In this document: positions 1-6,808 of the stretch, piece by piece
How the letters are laid out: the number at the start of each line of letters is the position of its first letter
Position numbering within the stretch: position 1 is the first letter of the stretch
Assembly (NCBI GenBank): GCA_964552325.1
Contig: CAZKHA010000183.1
Location: forward strand, 1-6,828
Source of the DNA: CAZKCK01 sp964552325
Lineage (GTDB): Bacteria; Bacteroidota; Bacteroidia; Bacteroidales; TTA-H9
Length of the DNA: 6,828 bases
Direction: 5' to 3'
Notes under the pieces: generated by a model
Database searches by the model: none
Seen by the model: the letters and a program-made list of their open reading frames with translations, nothing else
Told to the model about the DNA's origin: nothing
Position numbers and translations under genes: made by a program

Positions 1-33
1 ATCGCCTTCGCGTTCCTTTTCACGGGCAAACAT
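1..33 (-). CDS. Possible 5' end of a divergent gene (partial, unrecognised)
   Basis: On the minus strand an ATG at 33-31 opens a frame that stays open to the window edge and reads MFAREKEREGD. The charged composition and the A/T-rich stretch just upstream of the ATG fit a Bacteroidota gene start, but eleven codons are too few to recognise a family. If real, the gene is divergent from the operon at 144 and shares its regulatory region, including the inverted repeat at 79-102. The alternative is the 3' end of a plus-strand gene: frame 2 runs from the edge to a TAA at 53-55 and its last residues are SGLKFF. The sequence cannot decide between these. Confidence 0.3.
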   Translation of the reverse strand, partial: MFAREKEREGD

Positions 34-78
34 GTCAGGTTTGAAGTTTTTTTAAAAAAAATAGCAACCTCAAAAACA

Positions 79-102
79 CTGCTGACATACTGTTGTCAGT
101 AG
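79..102. promoter_or_regulatory. Inverted repeat, candidate operator
   Basis: CTGACA at 82-87 and TGTCAG at 94-99 are perfect reverse complements separated by six bases. Extending outward to 79-87 and 94-102 gives arms matching at 8 of 9 positions. The repeat sits just upstream of the candidate -7 box at 111-118 and covers the place where a -33 element would lie, so a dimeric protein bound here could block or reposition RNA polymerase. The operon downstream encodes an HTH/WYL regulator, which is the natural candidate to bind it. The dyad is seen directly; its role as operator is inferred. Confidence 0.55.
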
Positions 103-118
103 GAGGGTGGTAGTTTTG
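93..118 (+). promoter_or_regulatory. Candidate Bacteroidota-type promoter for the GyrI/DUF3795/WYL operon
   Basis: TAGTTTTG at 111-118 matches the Bacteroidota -7 consensus TAnnTTTG exactly. A TTG at 93-95 could serve as the -33 element, with a spacer of 15 bases, somewhat shorter than the usual 17-23. Transcription would begin about 20 bases upstream of the ATG at 144, leaving a short leader. The TTG lies inside the right half of the inverted repeat, which would suit repression by a protein bound there. Confidence 0.45.
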
Positions 119-143
119 CCGCAAATTCTAAAACCCTTTTAAA

Positions 144-596
144 ATGGACATAAAAACGATCCAACCCCAATGGGCTATCACCCATAGCCTTCAAACGAAC
201 CTCCAAGACCTCGTTCAGCATGTGGGCGATATTCCGCAACAAATGCTCGATGCGTTGCAAAAAGCTGGGCAACAACCCTGTGGTCCACAGACCTGGATAT
301 ATTCGGGCTGCGAAGGCGACCCAAATGCCAATTTCCAACTCGAAATTACACTTCCTATAGCTGATCCTAGCCTTAAAATGGATAAATTCAGCATCAAACG
401 CTTGCCCGAATTCAAATGCATCTCGGCCTTTAACAACGGACCCTGGAACCAAGTTGGAAAAATTTACGAACAACTGATGGCCGAAGCTGAATTGAATGGG
501 CTAACCCCTACCTTTGTATCGCGTGAACTTTATTTGGTATGTGATTTCGAAAACCAAGAAAACTGTATTACCGAGGTGTTACTTGGGATACTTTAA
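144..596 (+). CDS. GyrI-like small-molecule-binding domain protein
   Basis: A 150-residue protein made of a single GyrI-like (AraC/SOUL effector-binding) domain with no attached DNA-binding domain. The N-terminal part has the typical pattern of a strand followed by a long helix (about residues 15-42). The second half shows the family's GP-turn and helix (N98-G99-P100-W101, then a helix to about 118). It ends with a strand pair around R127-E128-L129-Y130 and a C-terminal ITEVLLGI segment containing the conserved Glu144. Family members bind hydrophobic or cationic small molecules; some protect gyrase, and some hydrolyse cyclopropane-containing genotoxins. Which of these applies is unknown. The ATG at 144 follows an A/T-rich stretch without a Shine-Dalgarno site, normal for this phylum. 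It is the first gene of a three-gene operon, with 20 bases to the next gene, and is probably a soluble cytoplasmic ligand sensor or detoxifier. Confidence 0.8.
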   Translation: MDIKTIQPQWAITHSLQTNLQDLVQHVGDIPQQMLDALQKAGQQPCGPQTWIYSGCEGDPNANFQLEITLPIADPSLKMDKFSIKRLPEFKCISAFNNGPWNQVGKIYEQLMAEAELNGLTPTFVSRELYLVCDFENQENCITEVLLGIL

Positions 597-616
597 CATA
601 CTAAAAACCACCCATT

Positions 617-976
617 ATGGCGAACGAATCAATAAACACCACACTTATTGCTGCCTGCGGATTGTATTGTGGCAACTGCAGCAAGTACAAAAAGGGCAAT
701 TGCCCTGGCTGTAAACTCAACACCAAAGCCACCTGGTGCAAGATACGCACTTGCTGCGCCGATAGCAAAATTGAAAACTGTGCACAATGTAAGCAGTTTA
801 GCGATACACGGGCTTGCAAAACGCATAACAACTTTATTGGTAAGATTTTCTCGGTCATATTTCAGTCGGACCGGGCTGCTAGTATCGACTATGTGCGCAA
901 ACACGGCCCCGAAGCTTATATTGGCAAAATGAATCATGTGAACCAGATGTGCGTAAAACGCAAGCAAAGCCTATGA
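617..976 (+). CDS. DUF3795-family cysteine-rich protein
   Basis: A 119-residue protein with 12 cysteines, 11 of them in residues 14-67: C14, C18, C21, C29, C32, C41, C46, C47, C55, C58 and C67, with a lone C112 near the end. The opening ACGLYCGNC followed by a CPGC pair is the signature of the DUF3795 family, small proteins thought to bind zinc or another metal. The biochemical role is not established. The spacing (CxxxCxxC, CxxC, Cx4CC, CxxC) would allow two metal sites or an iron-sulfur cluster. No signal peptide or membrane segment is visible. The C-terminal 50 residues are basic (YVRKHGPEAY region, KRKQ tail). The start lies 20 bases after the preceding stop. The stop TGA at 974-976 overlaps the ATG of the WYL regulator, implying translational coupling. 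Confidence 0.8.
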   Translation: MANESINTTLIAACGLYCGNCSKYKKGNCPGCKLNTKATWCKIRTCCADSKIENCAQCKQFSDTRACKTHNNFIGKIFSVIFQSDRAASIDYVRKHGPEAYIGKMNHVNQMCVKRKQSL

Positions 977-1932
977 ACCGTATTGATCGGTTGAATGCCA
1001 TTCTTATTCATTTGCAAGGCAAAAAGGTTGTAACTGCCCATGAGCTTGCTGATAGGTTTGGCATTCATATCCGTACGGTCTATCGGGATCTTCGGGCCTT
1101 GGAGGAGGCTGGGATTCCAATAGGGGCTGAAGCAGGAATTGGGTATTTTTTGCCCGACAATTATAAACTGCCACCCGTAATGTTCACCACCGAGGAAGCC
1201 ACAGCCCTGCTACTTGCTGGCAAATTGGCCACCAAATTGGCTGATGAGGCCACAGCTAAATCATATAATTCAGCACTTTATAAGATTAAGGCTATCTTGA
1301 AACATGGCGACAAAGATCGGCTTGAACTGCTCGAGAATAGCATCGAAGTGTACAATCACAGGCTTGATTCATCAAGCGACCTGCATCTTGCCGAAATACA
1401 ATTGGCCCTACAGCACCACACTACCTTGATCTTAGACTACCGATCGTATTCAAAAAACGATACAACCCAGCGCGAAACCGAACCCTTGGGAATTGTATAT
1501 TATGGAGGTAACTGGCATCTGATTGCCTATTGTAGGCTCCGAAACAGCTACCGCGATTTCAGGCTTGACCGCATCATGTCCCTAAAAACAACTGAATCGA
1601 AGTATGATGCCTCATCGCATCCCTCGCTTAAGGGCTATTTTGAACATTTTTTGCAAAACCCTGAGTTGATTACCATTAAAGTCCGGTTTACAAATGAATA
1701 CCTTAGCCGCATTAAAGATTCAAAATACTGGTATGGTTTCTTGCATTGGACACAGTATGCGACAAGCACCGAATGTGTATTTGTAAACAATGATCTTGAA
1801 GGTTTTGCAAGATGGTTGCTGTGGGCCGGCGAAAAAGTAGAAATTTTGGAACCAATTGAGCTAAGCAAAAGCTTCCAAGGTTTGGTTAGCACATTGGCAT
1901 TACATCATATAGCTAAGAACCCCAAGGCTTAA
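973..1932 (+). CDS. WYL-domain HTH transcriptional regulator (YafY family)
   Basis: A 319-residue regulator. Residues 3-60 form a winged helix-turn-helix of the HTH_11/DeoR-like type: VTAHELADRFGI, then a recognition helix with R34-T35-V36-Y37-R38-D39-L40, then a GIGYFL wing. A linker helix region follows, then the WYL domain at about 140-205 with the characteristic YCRLR and FRLDRI segments. The signature triad reads W181-H182-L183 instead of W-Y-L. The C-terminal extension (about 230-312) contains the usual LLWAGEKVEILEP element. WYL domains bind nucleic acid or nucleotide-like ligands and control the attached HTH. An in-frame ATG at 949 would add eight residues, but 973 was chosen because it gives the ATGA overlap with the upstream gene and the usual family N-terminus. 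It probably regulates its own operon through the dyad at 79-102 (inference). The gene ends tail-to-tail with the kinase gene. Confidence 0.9.
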   Translation: MNRIDRLNAILIHLQGKKVVTAHELADRFGIHIRTVYRDLRALEEAGIPIGAEAGIGYFLPDNYKLPPVMFTTEEATALLLAGKLATKLADEATAKSYNSALYKIKAILKHGDKDRLELLENSIEVYNHRLDSSSDLHLAEIQLALQHHTTLILDYRSYSKNDTTQRETEPLGIVYYGGNWHLIAYCRLRNSYRDFRLDRIMSLKTTESKYDASSHPSLKGYFEHFLQNPELITIKVRFTNEYLSRIKDSKYWYGFLHWTQYATSTECVFVNNDLEGFARWLLWAGEKVEILEPIELSKSFQGLVSTLALHHIAKNPKA

Positions 1933-4900
1933 AACAAAACTTGCTGTATAGCACGCAACAACTCAGCCGATTTAAAGGGTTTGGCAATAAATTGATTGCA
2001 ACCCGCTTCAAGGGCCATTCCCCTGTCGGCCTCAAAGGCATGGGCTGTTACGGCTATTATCGGGATTTCAGAATGTTTTGCGCTGGATCGTATCCAACGT
2101 GTAAGCTCCAACCCGTTCATTGAACCGCGGAGAGAAATATCCATTAAAACCAAATCAACAGCCTGCTGGTAAAGCATTTCTATAGCTTCGGATGAAGATG
2201 CTGCCACAAAGGTATCGTAACTATTCTTCAAAACCATTTCGATGTATAATTGGCTGGTTTCATCGTCTTCTACTATTAATATTTTAGGTTTAGAGGTCTT
2301 CGCCGTTATATCTTTGTTATCATTTGGTTGCGGTGCCACGTCAACCAAGCCAAGTTTGCTGGTTTTCCCTAATCCTAATGTAAAAACAGTACCGAGGCCT
2401 TTTGAACTCTTAACTTCAATGCTTGCTTCCAGGCCGTCCATTAGTTTTTTCACGATAGATAGCCCAAGGCCGATGCCTTCGTAGTTACGGTTAAATCCAA
2501 CCTCTTCTTGCATAAATGGTTCAAAAATGCATTTTAGGTAGTCTTCTGACATACCTATGCCTGTATCTTTAATTTCGATACAAAAATCACAAGGATCTTT
2601 TGCGCACAGCACCACTTTTACAAAGCCAGATTGTGTGAATTTGAGGGCATTATCAATCAACTCAGTTAATATACTCGTCAGTGCATACTCATCGGTAAAC
2701 AATAGGTGGTTTTCGCATCTATCAGTAAACACTAGTTTCACAGCCTTTTTCTCGTTTAATAGTTCGAAGTCGGCTAGCAGTTTGCCAATTAATTGCCGTA
2801 CATCAACCCATTTTTTATTGATAGGAAAATCGCCGAGTTTTAGCCTCGAATAGTTCATGATTAGCTCTACGGTACGCATGAGCCGCTTGCCCGATTTGGA
2901 GATTTGCCTGAAATAGAACAATTCTTCGGGGGTAGCCTTTTTGGCAAACCGTTCTTGCACCACATCCGTAAATCCCAGTATGCCATTTAGTGGGGTTCTA
3001 ATTTCGTGCGAAATATTGGCAATAAAAGCATCTTTGAGCGCACTGCTTTTTTCAGCCATATCCTTGGCTATCTCCAATTCTTCGCGTTGCAGTTTGCTTT
3101 CGGTTATATCCACAAACATTCCGAAACTACCCTTGTAGATGCCGTTCGAATCAAGTAGGGCTGTAGCCGATACAAGGCACCACAGGGTTCCCCCGTCCTT
3201 TTTACGGAACCGGCGTTCATAAAAAGCGTTTTTGCCGGCGGTGCGGTTTTGCATTTGTAGGGTATGTTCAGATAGATCATCTTCGAAAAGATAATAACTA
3301 TATGGGTGTTGCATCATTTCTTCCGCTGAATACCCTAGCAACTGGGCCATTTTATTGTTGATAAAAACAGGGTTCTCTTTGGCATCCATCATGCAAATGC
3401 CTTCTTGAGCAGTTTCCACAATGCGCCTATAGTTCTCCTCACTTAGTTTTAAGGCTTCTTGGGCTTTATGTGCCTCGGTAATATCAATCATGCTCGAAAG
3501 AAACTGGCGCACGCTGCCATCGGGTTTGCGCTGGCACACCACAAACAGGGTTATATAAAGCAATTGTCCGTCTTTATGAATAAAACGCTTGTTCATCTGG
3601 TAGGTATCGATTTCACCGCTTAGAACCCGATTAAAGTTATCAACATTCGCCTGTATATCGTCCGGATAGGTAACTTGTTCCCAGGTCATGTTAAGGAGTT
3701 CCTGGCGCGAATAGCCCAACATATCACAGGTTTTTCGATTCACCTCAACATAGCGTTTATGGATATCAGTTACGCTCAATCCTACGGTTCCTTGTTCAAA
3801 ATAGTTTTGAAACTCAAGTTTGGATTCTTCAAGGGCTTTTTGGGCTTTTTTAATTTCGGTGATATCCCTACCTATTACCACTAGTCCTTCTCGTTCGCCC
3901 GTTAAGCTAAAGGTTGGTACTTTTATAATATCAAAAACCCTGTTGGTTCCATCAGGTTTTGGAATAACTTCTTCAGCACGGGTGGTTACCCCATTCAGCC
4001 ATGTTTTTTCATCAGAATCTTCACAGGTTAAGAACGCTTCCTTATAAAAGCCACTATATTCCGCTAATTCGCTGTCTTTTTTGCCAAAATAATCTATGCC
4101 TTCAAGCTGAAAGAGCTTCAGATCAAAATCATTGGCTTCTAACCATCTGCCTTTGCCATCCTTAAAACAAACAATATCGGGCATTGCATTAATAAGCGTT
4201 CGAAGCTTAACTTCACTCGCTTTAATTGAATTATCTATGGCCACTTGTGTGGTGATATCCCTAATAATATAAACCATTCCGAAGGCTGTACCATCAGGAT
4301 GGCGTAAGGCATCGCCATTTATCTCTAAAACAACCTCTTGCTTGTTTTTTACAATGGCCTTGTATTGTTGAGGGCCAAGGTATTCCTGAAACATCCTGAT
4401 GGAGTTTTCCGTTGCACGTTCTATTTCATCAGGGCTTAGGAAATCGAAAAGATTCATCCCTAAAATTTCGGAAGCATCCCCAAAACCATACGCCGATAAA
4501 TCGGCATTGTTAACAAAAATAATGTTGCCATTAATATCGGTACGTACAAGAATATCTGGTATGGCTGTAATAAGCCCCCTATACATTTCCTCTTGTTCAA
4601 CCAATTGCTTCCGAATATTCGCTGTTTGCATAGCCCTATGCACTATATGTACTTTAACAGCTTTATTATCAGGCGATAAAACAATAGGAACTAGGCTAAG
4701 GTTGCATAAAATTACCATATCATTACCTGACACCAATCTTATAGCCACTAAGCTAGCTTGGCTTTGATTGGCAAACGAGGTATCGAATGCGGCCTTAAGT
4801 GTTGCCACATCAGATGGATATACAAACTTTAAAAAATCGTAACCTGTAAGCTCACCGCCTTTGCCAAGTAAATGCTTAAGGCAAAGGTTGCTTTGCTTTA

Positions 4901-5363
4901 TAATATAATCAAACCCCACGATGCAATACCCCTCTCCTGCATGGCAGTTCACCAAAGCATCCACCATTTCTTCATCAGGGCTTAACTCATCCTCCAAATT
5001 TGATAAGATGTATTCTTTCAGCTCATTAAGCTGATTAAAATTGAAGAAAGCATCGGCTCCAGCCTTCCCGCATTGTAATGCTAGGTTTTCGCCGATTGGG
5101 GATGAAAGGAAGATAAAACGACTCTGTGAGAACAACTGCTTTTTAACCTCCAATAATTTCTGCCAACGCATATCACCTTCGGGCGCAAATGCAGCAACAA
5201 TAATTTTGGGAATATCAGGCTTGACGGCGGTTAACTGTGTAATGTTAGGTACACGACATACCTCGCCCGAATGACCCAAAGACTGAAGGGTAGAATGTAT
5301 AAGACTTTCCTGGGCATCAGTGAACCCAACAACCAATACCTTTGCTAACATATCCAGCTCCAT
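1929..5363 (-). CDS. Soluble multi-PAS hybrid sensor histidine kinase / response regulator
   Basis: A 1144-residue hybrid kinase. Domains in order: a receiver-like domain at about 5-122 lacking the phosphorylation residues; a weak PAS at about 140-245; four clear PAS domains at about 256-375, 386-505, 515-632 and 642-757; HisKA at 775-842 with phospho-accepting H786 (SHEIRTPLNG); HATPase at about 885-1000 with N905 of the N box, DTGIGM at 933-938, FEPF at 947-950 and GIGLGL at 963-968; and an intact receiver at 1027-1144 with D1033/D1034, phospho-acceptor D1075, T1106 and K1128. No signal peptide or membrane segment is visible, so it should sense an intracellular cue and autophosphorylate in the cytoplasm. 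No DNA-binding output domain and no partner regulator is present in the window. The ATG at 5363 is the longest start. An ATG at 5351 (Met5) is preceded at six bases by GGAG and leads straight into the first strand, so it may be the real one. The signal is unknown. Confidence 0.93.
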   Translation of the reverse strand: MELDMLAKVLVVGFTDAQESLIHSTLQSLGHSGEVCRVPNITQLTAVKPDIPKIIVAAFAPEGDMRWQKLLEVKKQLFSQSRFIFLSSPIGENLALQCGKAGADAFFNFNQLNELKEYILSNLEDELSPDEEMVDALVNCHAGEGYCIVGFDYIIKQSNLCLKHLLGKGGELTGYDFLKFVYPSDVATLKAAFDTSFANQSQASLVAIRLVSGNDMVILCNLSLVPIVLSPDNKAVKVHIVHRAMQTANIRKQLVEQEEMYRGLITAIPDILVRTDINGNIIFVNNADLSAYGFGDASEILGMNLFDFLSPDEIERATENSIRMFQEYLGPQQYKAIVKNKQEVVLEINGDALRHPDGTAFGMVYIIRDITTQVAIDNSIKASEVKLRTLINAMPDIVCFKDGKGRWLEANDFDLKLFQLEGIDYFGKKDSELAEYSGFYKEAFLTCEDSDEKTWLNGVTTRAEEVIPKPDGTNRVFDIIKVPTFSLTGEREGLVVIGRDITEIKKAQKALEESKLEFQNYFEQGTVGLSVTDIHKRYVEVNRKTCDMLGYSRQELLNMTWEQVTYPDDIQANVDNFNRVLSGEIDTYQMNKRFIHKDGQLLYITLFVVCQRKPDGSVRQFLSSMIDITEAHKAQEALKLSEENYRRIVETAQEGICMMDAKENPVFINNKMAQLLGYSAEEMMQHPYSYYLFEDDLSEHTLQMQNRTAGKNAFYERRFRKKDGGTLWCLVSATALLDSNGIYKGSFGMFVDITESKLQREELEIAKDMAEKSSALKDAFIANISHEIRTPLNGILGFTDVVQERFAKKATPEELFYFRQISKSGKRLMRTVELIMNYSRLKLGDFPINKKWVDVRQLIGKLLADFELLNEKKAVKLVFTDRCENHLLFTDEYALTSILTELIDNALKFTQSGFVKVVLCAKDPCDFCIEIKDTGIGMSEDYLKCIFEPFMQEEVGFNRNYEGIGLGLSIVKKLMDGLEASIEVKSSKGLGTVFTLGLGKTSKLGLVDVAPQPNDNKDITAKTSKPKILIVEDDETSQLYIEMVLKNSYDTFVAASSSEAIEMLYQQAVDLVLMDISLRGSMNGLELTRWIRSSAKHSEIPIIAVTAHAFEADRGMALEAGCNQFIAKPFKSAELLRAIQQVLF
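5358..5361 (-). promoter_or_regulatory. Possible ribosome binding site deciding an alternative kinase start
   Basis: GGAG on the minus strand lies six bases upstream of the ATG at 5351-5349, which is codon 5 of the annotated kinase frame. No Shine-Dalgarno match precedes the outer ATG at 5363. Starting at Met5 would give MLAKVLVVGF, the usual distance from a start to the first strand of a receiver fold. Many Bacteroidota genes lack such sites, so this is suggestive only. Confidence 0.35.
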
Positions 5364-5374
5364 TTATCAAAAAA

Positions 5375-5439
5375 TTTGGTATAAAAACTGCCAAAAAGTG
5401 ATGCTTTCGATACTATCAAAAGTAAAAACTTATACCAAA
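5375..5439. repeat. 10-bp perfect inverted repeat in the kinase leader
   Basis: TTTGGTATAA at 5375-5384 and its exact reverse complement TTATACCAAA at 5430-5439 are separated by 45 bases, and the candidate -7 box at 5417-5424 lies between them. The arms could be two half-sites for a regulator that loops the promoter, or could pair in RNA to form a leader structure. The repeat is seen directly; its function is not known, and A/T-rich composition raises the odds of a chance match. Confidence 0.45.
5417..5424 (-). promoter_or_regulatory. Candidate -7 box for the hybrid kinase gene
   Basis: On the minus strand 5424-5417 reads TACTTTTG, an exact TAnnTTTG match, about 54 bases ahead of the outer ATG. 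No TTG sits at the expected 17-23 base distance upstream; the nearest TTTG (5439-5436) is only 11 bases away. A second, weaker possibility is GAAGTTTG at 5443-5436 with TTG at 5462-5460 (16-base spacer). A separate promoter is expected because a terminator follows nqrF. Confidence 0.3.
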
Positions 5440-5490
5440 CTTCTAAACCCCTTGAGACACAATAATTAAATGAGCAGACTTGCTTAAAAC

Positions 5491-5526
5491 ATAAAGTGCT
5501 GCTATACAAGTATAACAGCACTTTAT
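5491..5526 (-). terminator. Rho-independent terminator of nqrF
   Basis: ATAAAGTGCTG at 5491-5501 pairs perfectly over 11 bp with CAGCACTTTAT at 5516-5526. After one C/A mismatch the stem continues with TATA/TATA and a CAAG loop on the plus strand. Read on the minus strand, the hairpin begins 19 bases after the nqrF stop codon and is followed by GTTTT, a modest U-tract supplemented by the TTTAT at the foot of the stem. It should end most nqr transcription before the kinase gene. Confidence 0.8.
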
Positions 5527-5545
5527 ATAAATTGAGAGACTAGGA

Positions 5546-6808
5546 TTATCCTCCGAAATCGTCGAAAGCAATCATGTCGGCAGGAACGCCATAATCATCC
5601 AGCATTTTTAAAACTGCTTGGTTCATCATGGGAGGACCGCATATATAGTATTCAATTTCTTCGGGCTCGGCATGTTTTTTAAGGTAATTCTCCATAATTA
5701 CCTGATGAATAAAACCTGTATATCCTGTCCAGTTATCTTCTGGTTTGGGTTCAGATAATGCGATGTTGAATGTAAAATTAGGGAAGTCTTTTTCAATGGC
5801 CCTAAATTCATCAACGTAGAACAGTTCGCGTACTGAACGGCCTCCATACCAGAAAGTTGCCTTACGGTCAGTTTGTTGGGTTTGAAACTGGTCGAAGATG
5901 TGCGAACGCATGGGAGCCATACCTGCACCACCGCCAATAAACATCATTTCACGCTTGGTCTTTTTGATATGGAACTCGCCATAAGGCCCTGAAATGGTTA
6001 TTTTATCACCTGGTTTCCGGGAGAATATGTACGAAGAGCAGATGCCTGGATTTACCTTCATAAAACCACCTGTTGCACGGTCGAAGGGTGGTGTGGCTAT
6101 ACGGATATTCAACATGATGATGTTGCCTTCAGCCGGATGGTTGGCCATAGAATAAGCCCTGAAGATGGGTTCTGTAGTCTTCATCTTCAAATCCCACATC
6201 TTAAACTTATCCCAGTCTTCGCGAAACTCGGGCTCCACAAAAATATCCGTTTTATAATCCACTTCCGTAGCGGGCACATCTATTTGAATATAACCACCTG
6301 ACATAAAGTCGAGTCGTTCGCCGGCCGGTAGTTTAACCACAAACTCTTTAATAAAGGTAGCCACGTTGCGGTTGCTCACTACTTCGCATTCCCATTTTTT
6401 GATTCCAAATATTTCTGCTGGAATCTTAATCTCAAGGTTTTCGCGAACCTTAACCTGACAGCCTAGCCTCCAGTTATCTAGTATTTGTTTGCGTGTAAAA
6501 TAGCCAACTTCGGTAGGCAGTATAGATCCGCCACCCTTTTCGACTTGGCATTTGCACATGGCACAAGTGCCGCCCCCACCACAGGCAGAGGGAAGAAAAA
6601 TCTTTTCGTTGGCTAAGGTTGAAAGTAAGCTAGAACCTGCGTTAACATCAATTTCTTTCTCATCATTGATTCGGATTTTTACAGGGCCCGAAGGTGCCAG
6701 CTTTGCTTTTGCAAACAAAAGCATCCCGACGAGTAAAACCGTTACTGCAAGAAAAATGAACGTACCTAGCATTAATACGTTCCAGAATCCCATTTCCAAT
6801 AGTATCAT
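5546..6808 (-). CDS. nqrF: Na+-translocating NADH:quinone reductase subunit F
   Basis: A complete 420-residue NqrF, the NADH-oxidising subunit of the six-subunit respiratory sodium pump. It passes electrons from NADH through FAD to a 2Fe-2S cluster and on to the membrane subunits. Residues 8-32 form the single N-terminal membrane anchor. The plant-type ferredoxin domain (about 43-132) has the cluster ligands C76, C82, C85 and C117 in the spacing Cx5CxxC then C. The flavin domain shows R217-A218-Y219-S220 followed by MANHP. The NADH domain shows GGGAGMAPMRSH at 292-303 and C390-G391-P392-P393. The protein ends in the usual FDDFGG. Length matches the family. The ATG at 6808 was chosen because it gives a full-length anchor; Met6 is a weaker alternative. 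It is normally the last gene of nqrABCDEF, consistent with the terminator just downstream. The other nqr genes would lie beyond the right edge. Confidence 0.97.
   Translation of the reverse strand: MILLEMGFWNVLMLGTFIFLAVTVLLVGMLLFAKAKLAPSGPVKIRINDEKEIDVNAGSSLLSTLANEKIFLPSACGGGGTCAMCKCQVEKGGGSILPTEVGYFTRKQILDNWRLGCQVKVRENLEIKIPAEIFGIKKWECEVVSNRNVATFIKEFVVKLPAGERLDFMSGGYIQIDVPATEVDYKTDIFVEPEFREDWDKFKMWDLKMKTTEPIFRAYSMANHPAEGNIIMLNIRIATPPFDRATGGFMKVNPGICSSYIFSRKPGDKITISGPYGEFHIKKTKREMMFIGGGAGMAPMRSHIFDQFQTQQTDRKATFWYGGRSVRELFYVDEFRAIEKDFPNFTFNIALSEPKPEDNWTGYTGFIHQVIMENYLKKHAEPEEIEYYICGPPMMNQAVLKMLDDYGVPADMIAFDDFGG

Noticed and set aside
45..61. T-run followed by A-run, considered as a terminator or UP element
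   Set aside because: There is no GC-containing stem next to it, so it is not a terminator. An A/T-rich promoter-upstream role is possible but has no further support.
96..473. 125-codon minus-strand frame opposite the GyrI-like gene
   Set aside because: It is antisense to a recognisable GyrI-like domain, crosses the operator and promoter region, and shows no family features.
514..714. 66-codon plus-strand frame bridging the first two genes
   Set aside because: It overlaps two genes with clear family signatures in another frame, and its composition is not protein-like.
949..972. Upstream in-frame ATG for the WYL regulator at 949
   Set aside because: It would overlap the DUF3795 gene by 28 bases and add eight residues (MRKTQAKP) outside the HTH fold. 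The ATG at 973 gives a clean ATGA overlap and the usual family N-terminus.
1942..1953. Small hairpin TGCT/AGCA followed on the minus strand by a T-rich stretch
   Set aside because: The stem is only 4 bp and lies within the last codons of the kinase; too weak to call a terminator.
4399..4767. 122-codon plus-strand frame opposite the kinase
   Set aside because: It lies wholly antisense to conserved PAS-domain coding sequence; low-complexity Ser/Ile/Leu composition is typical of an antisense shadow.
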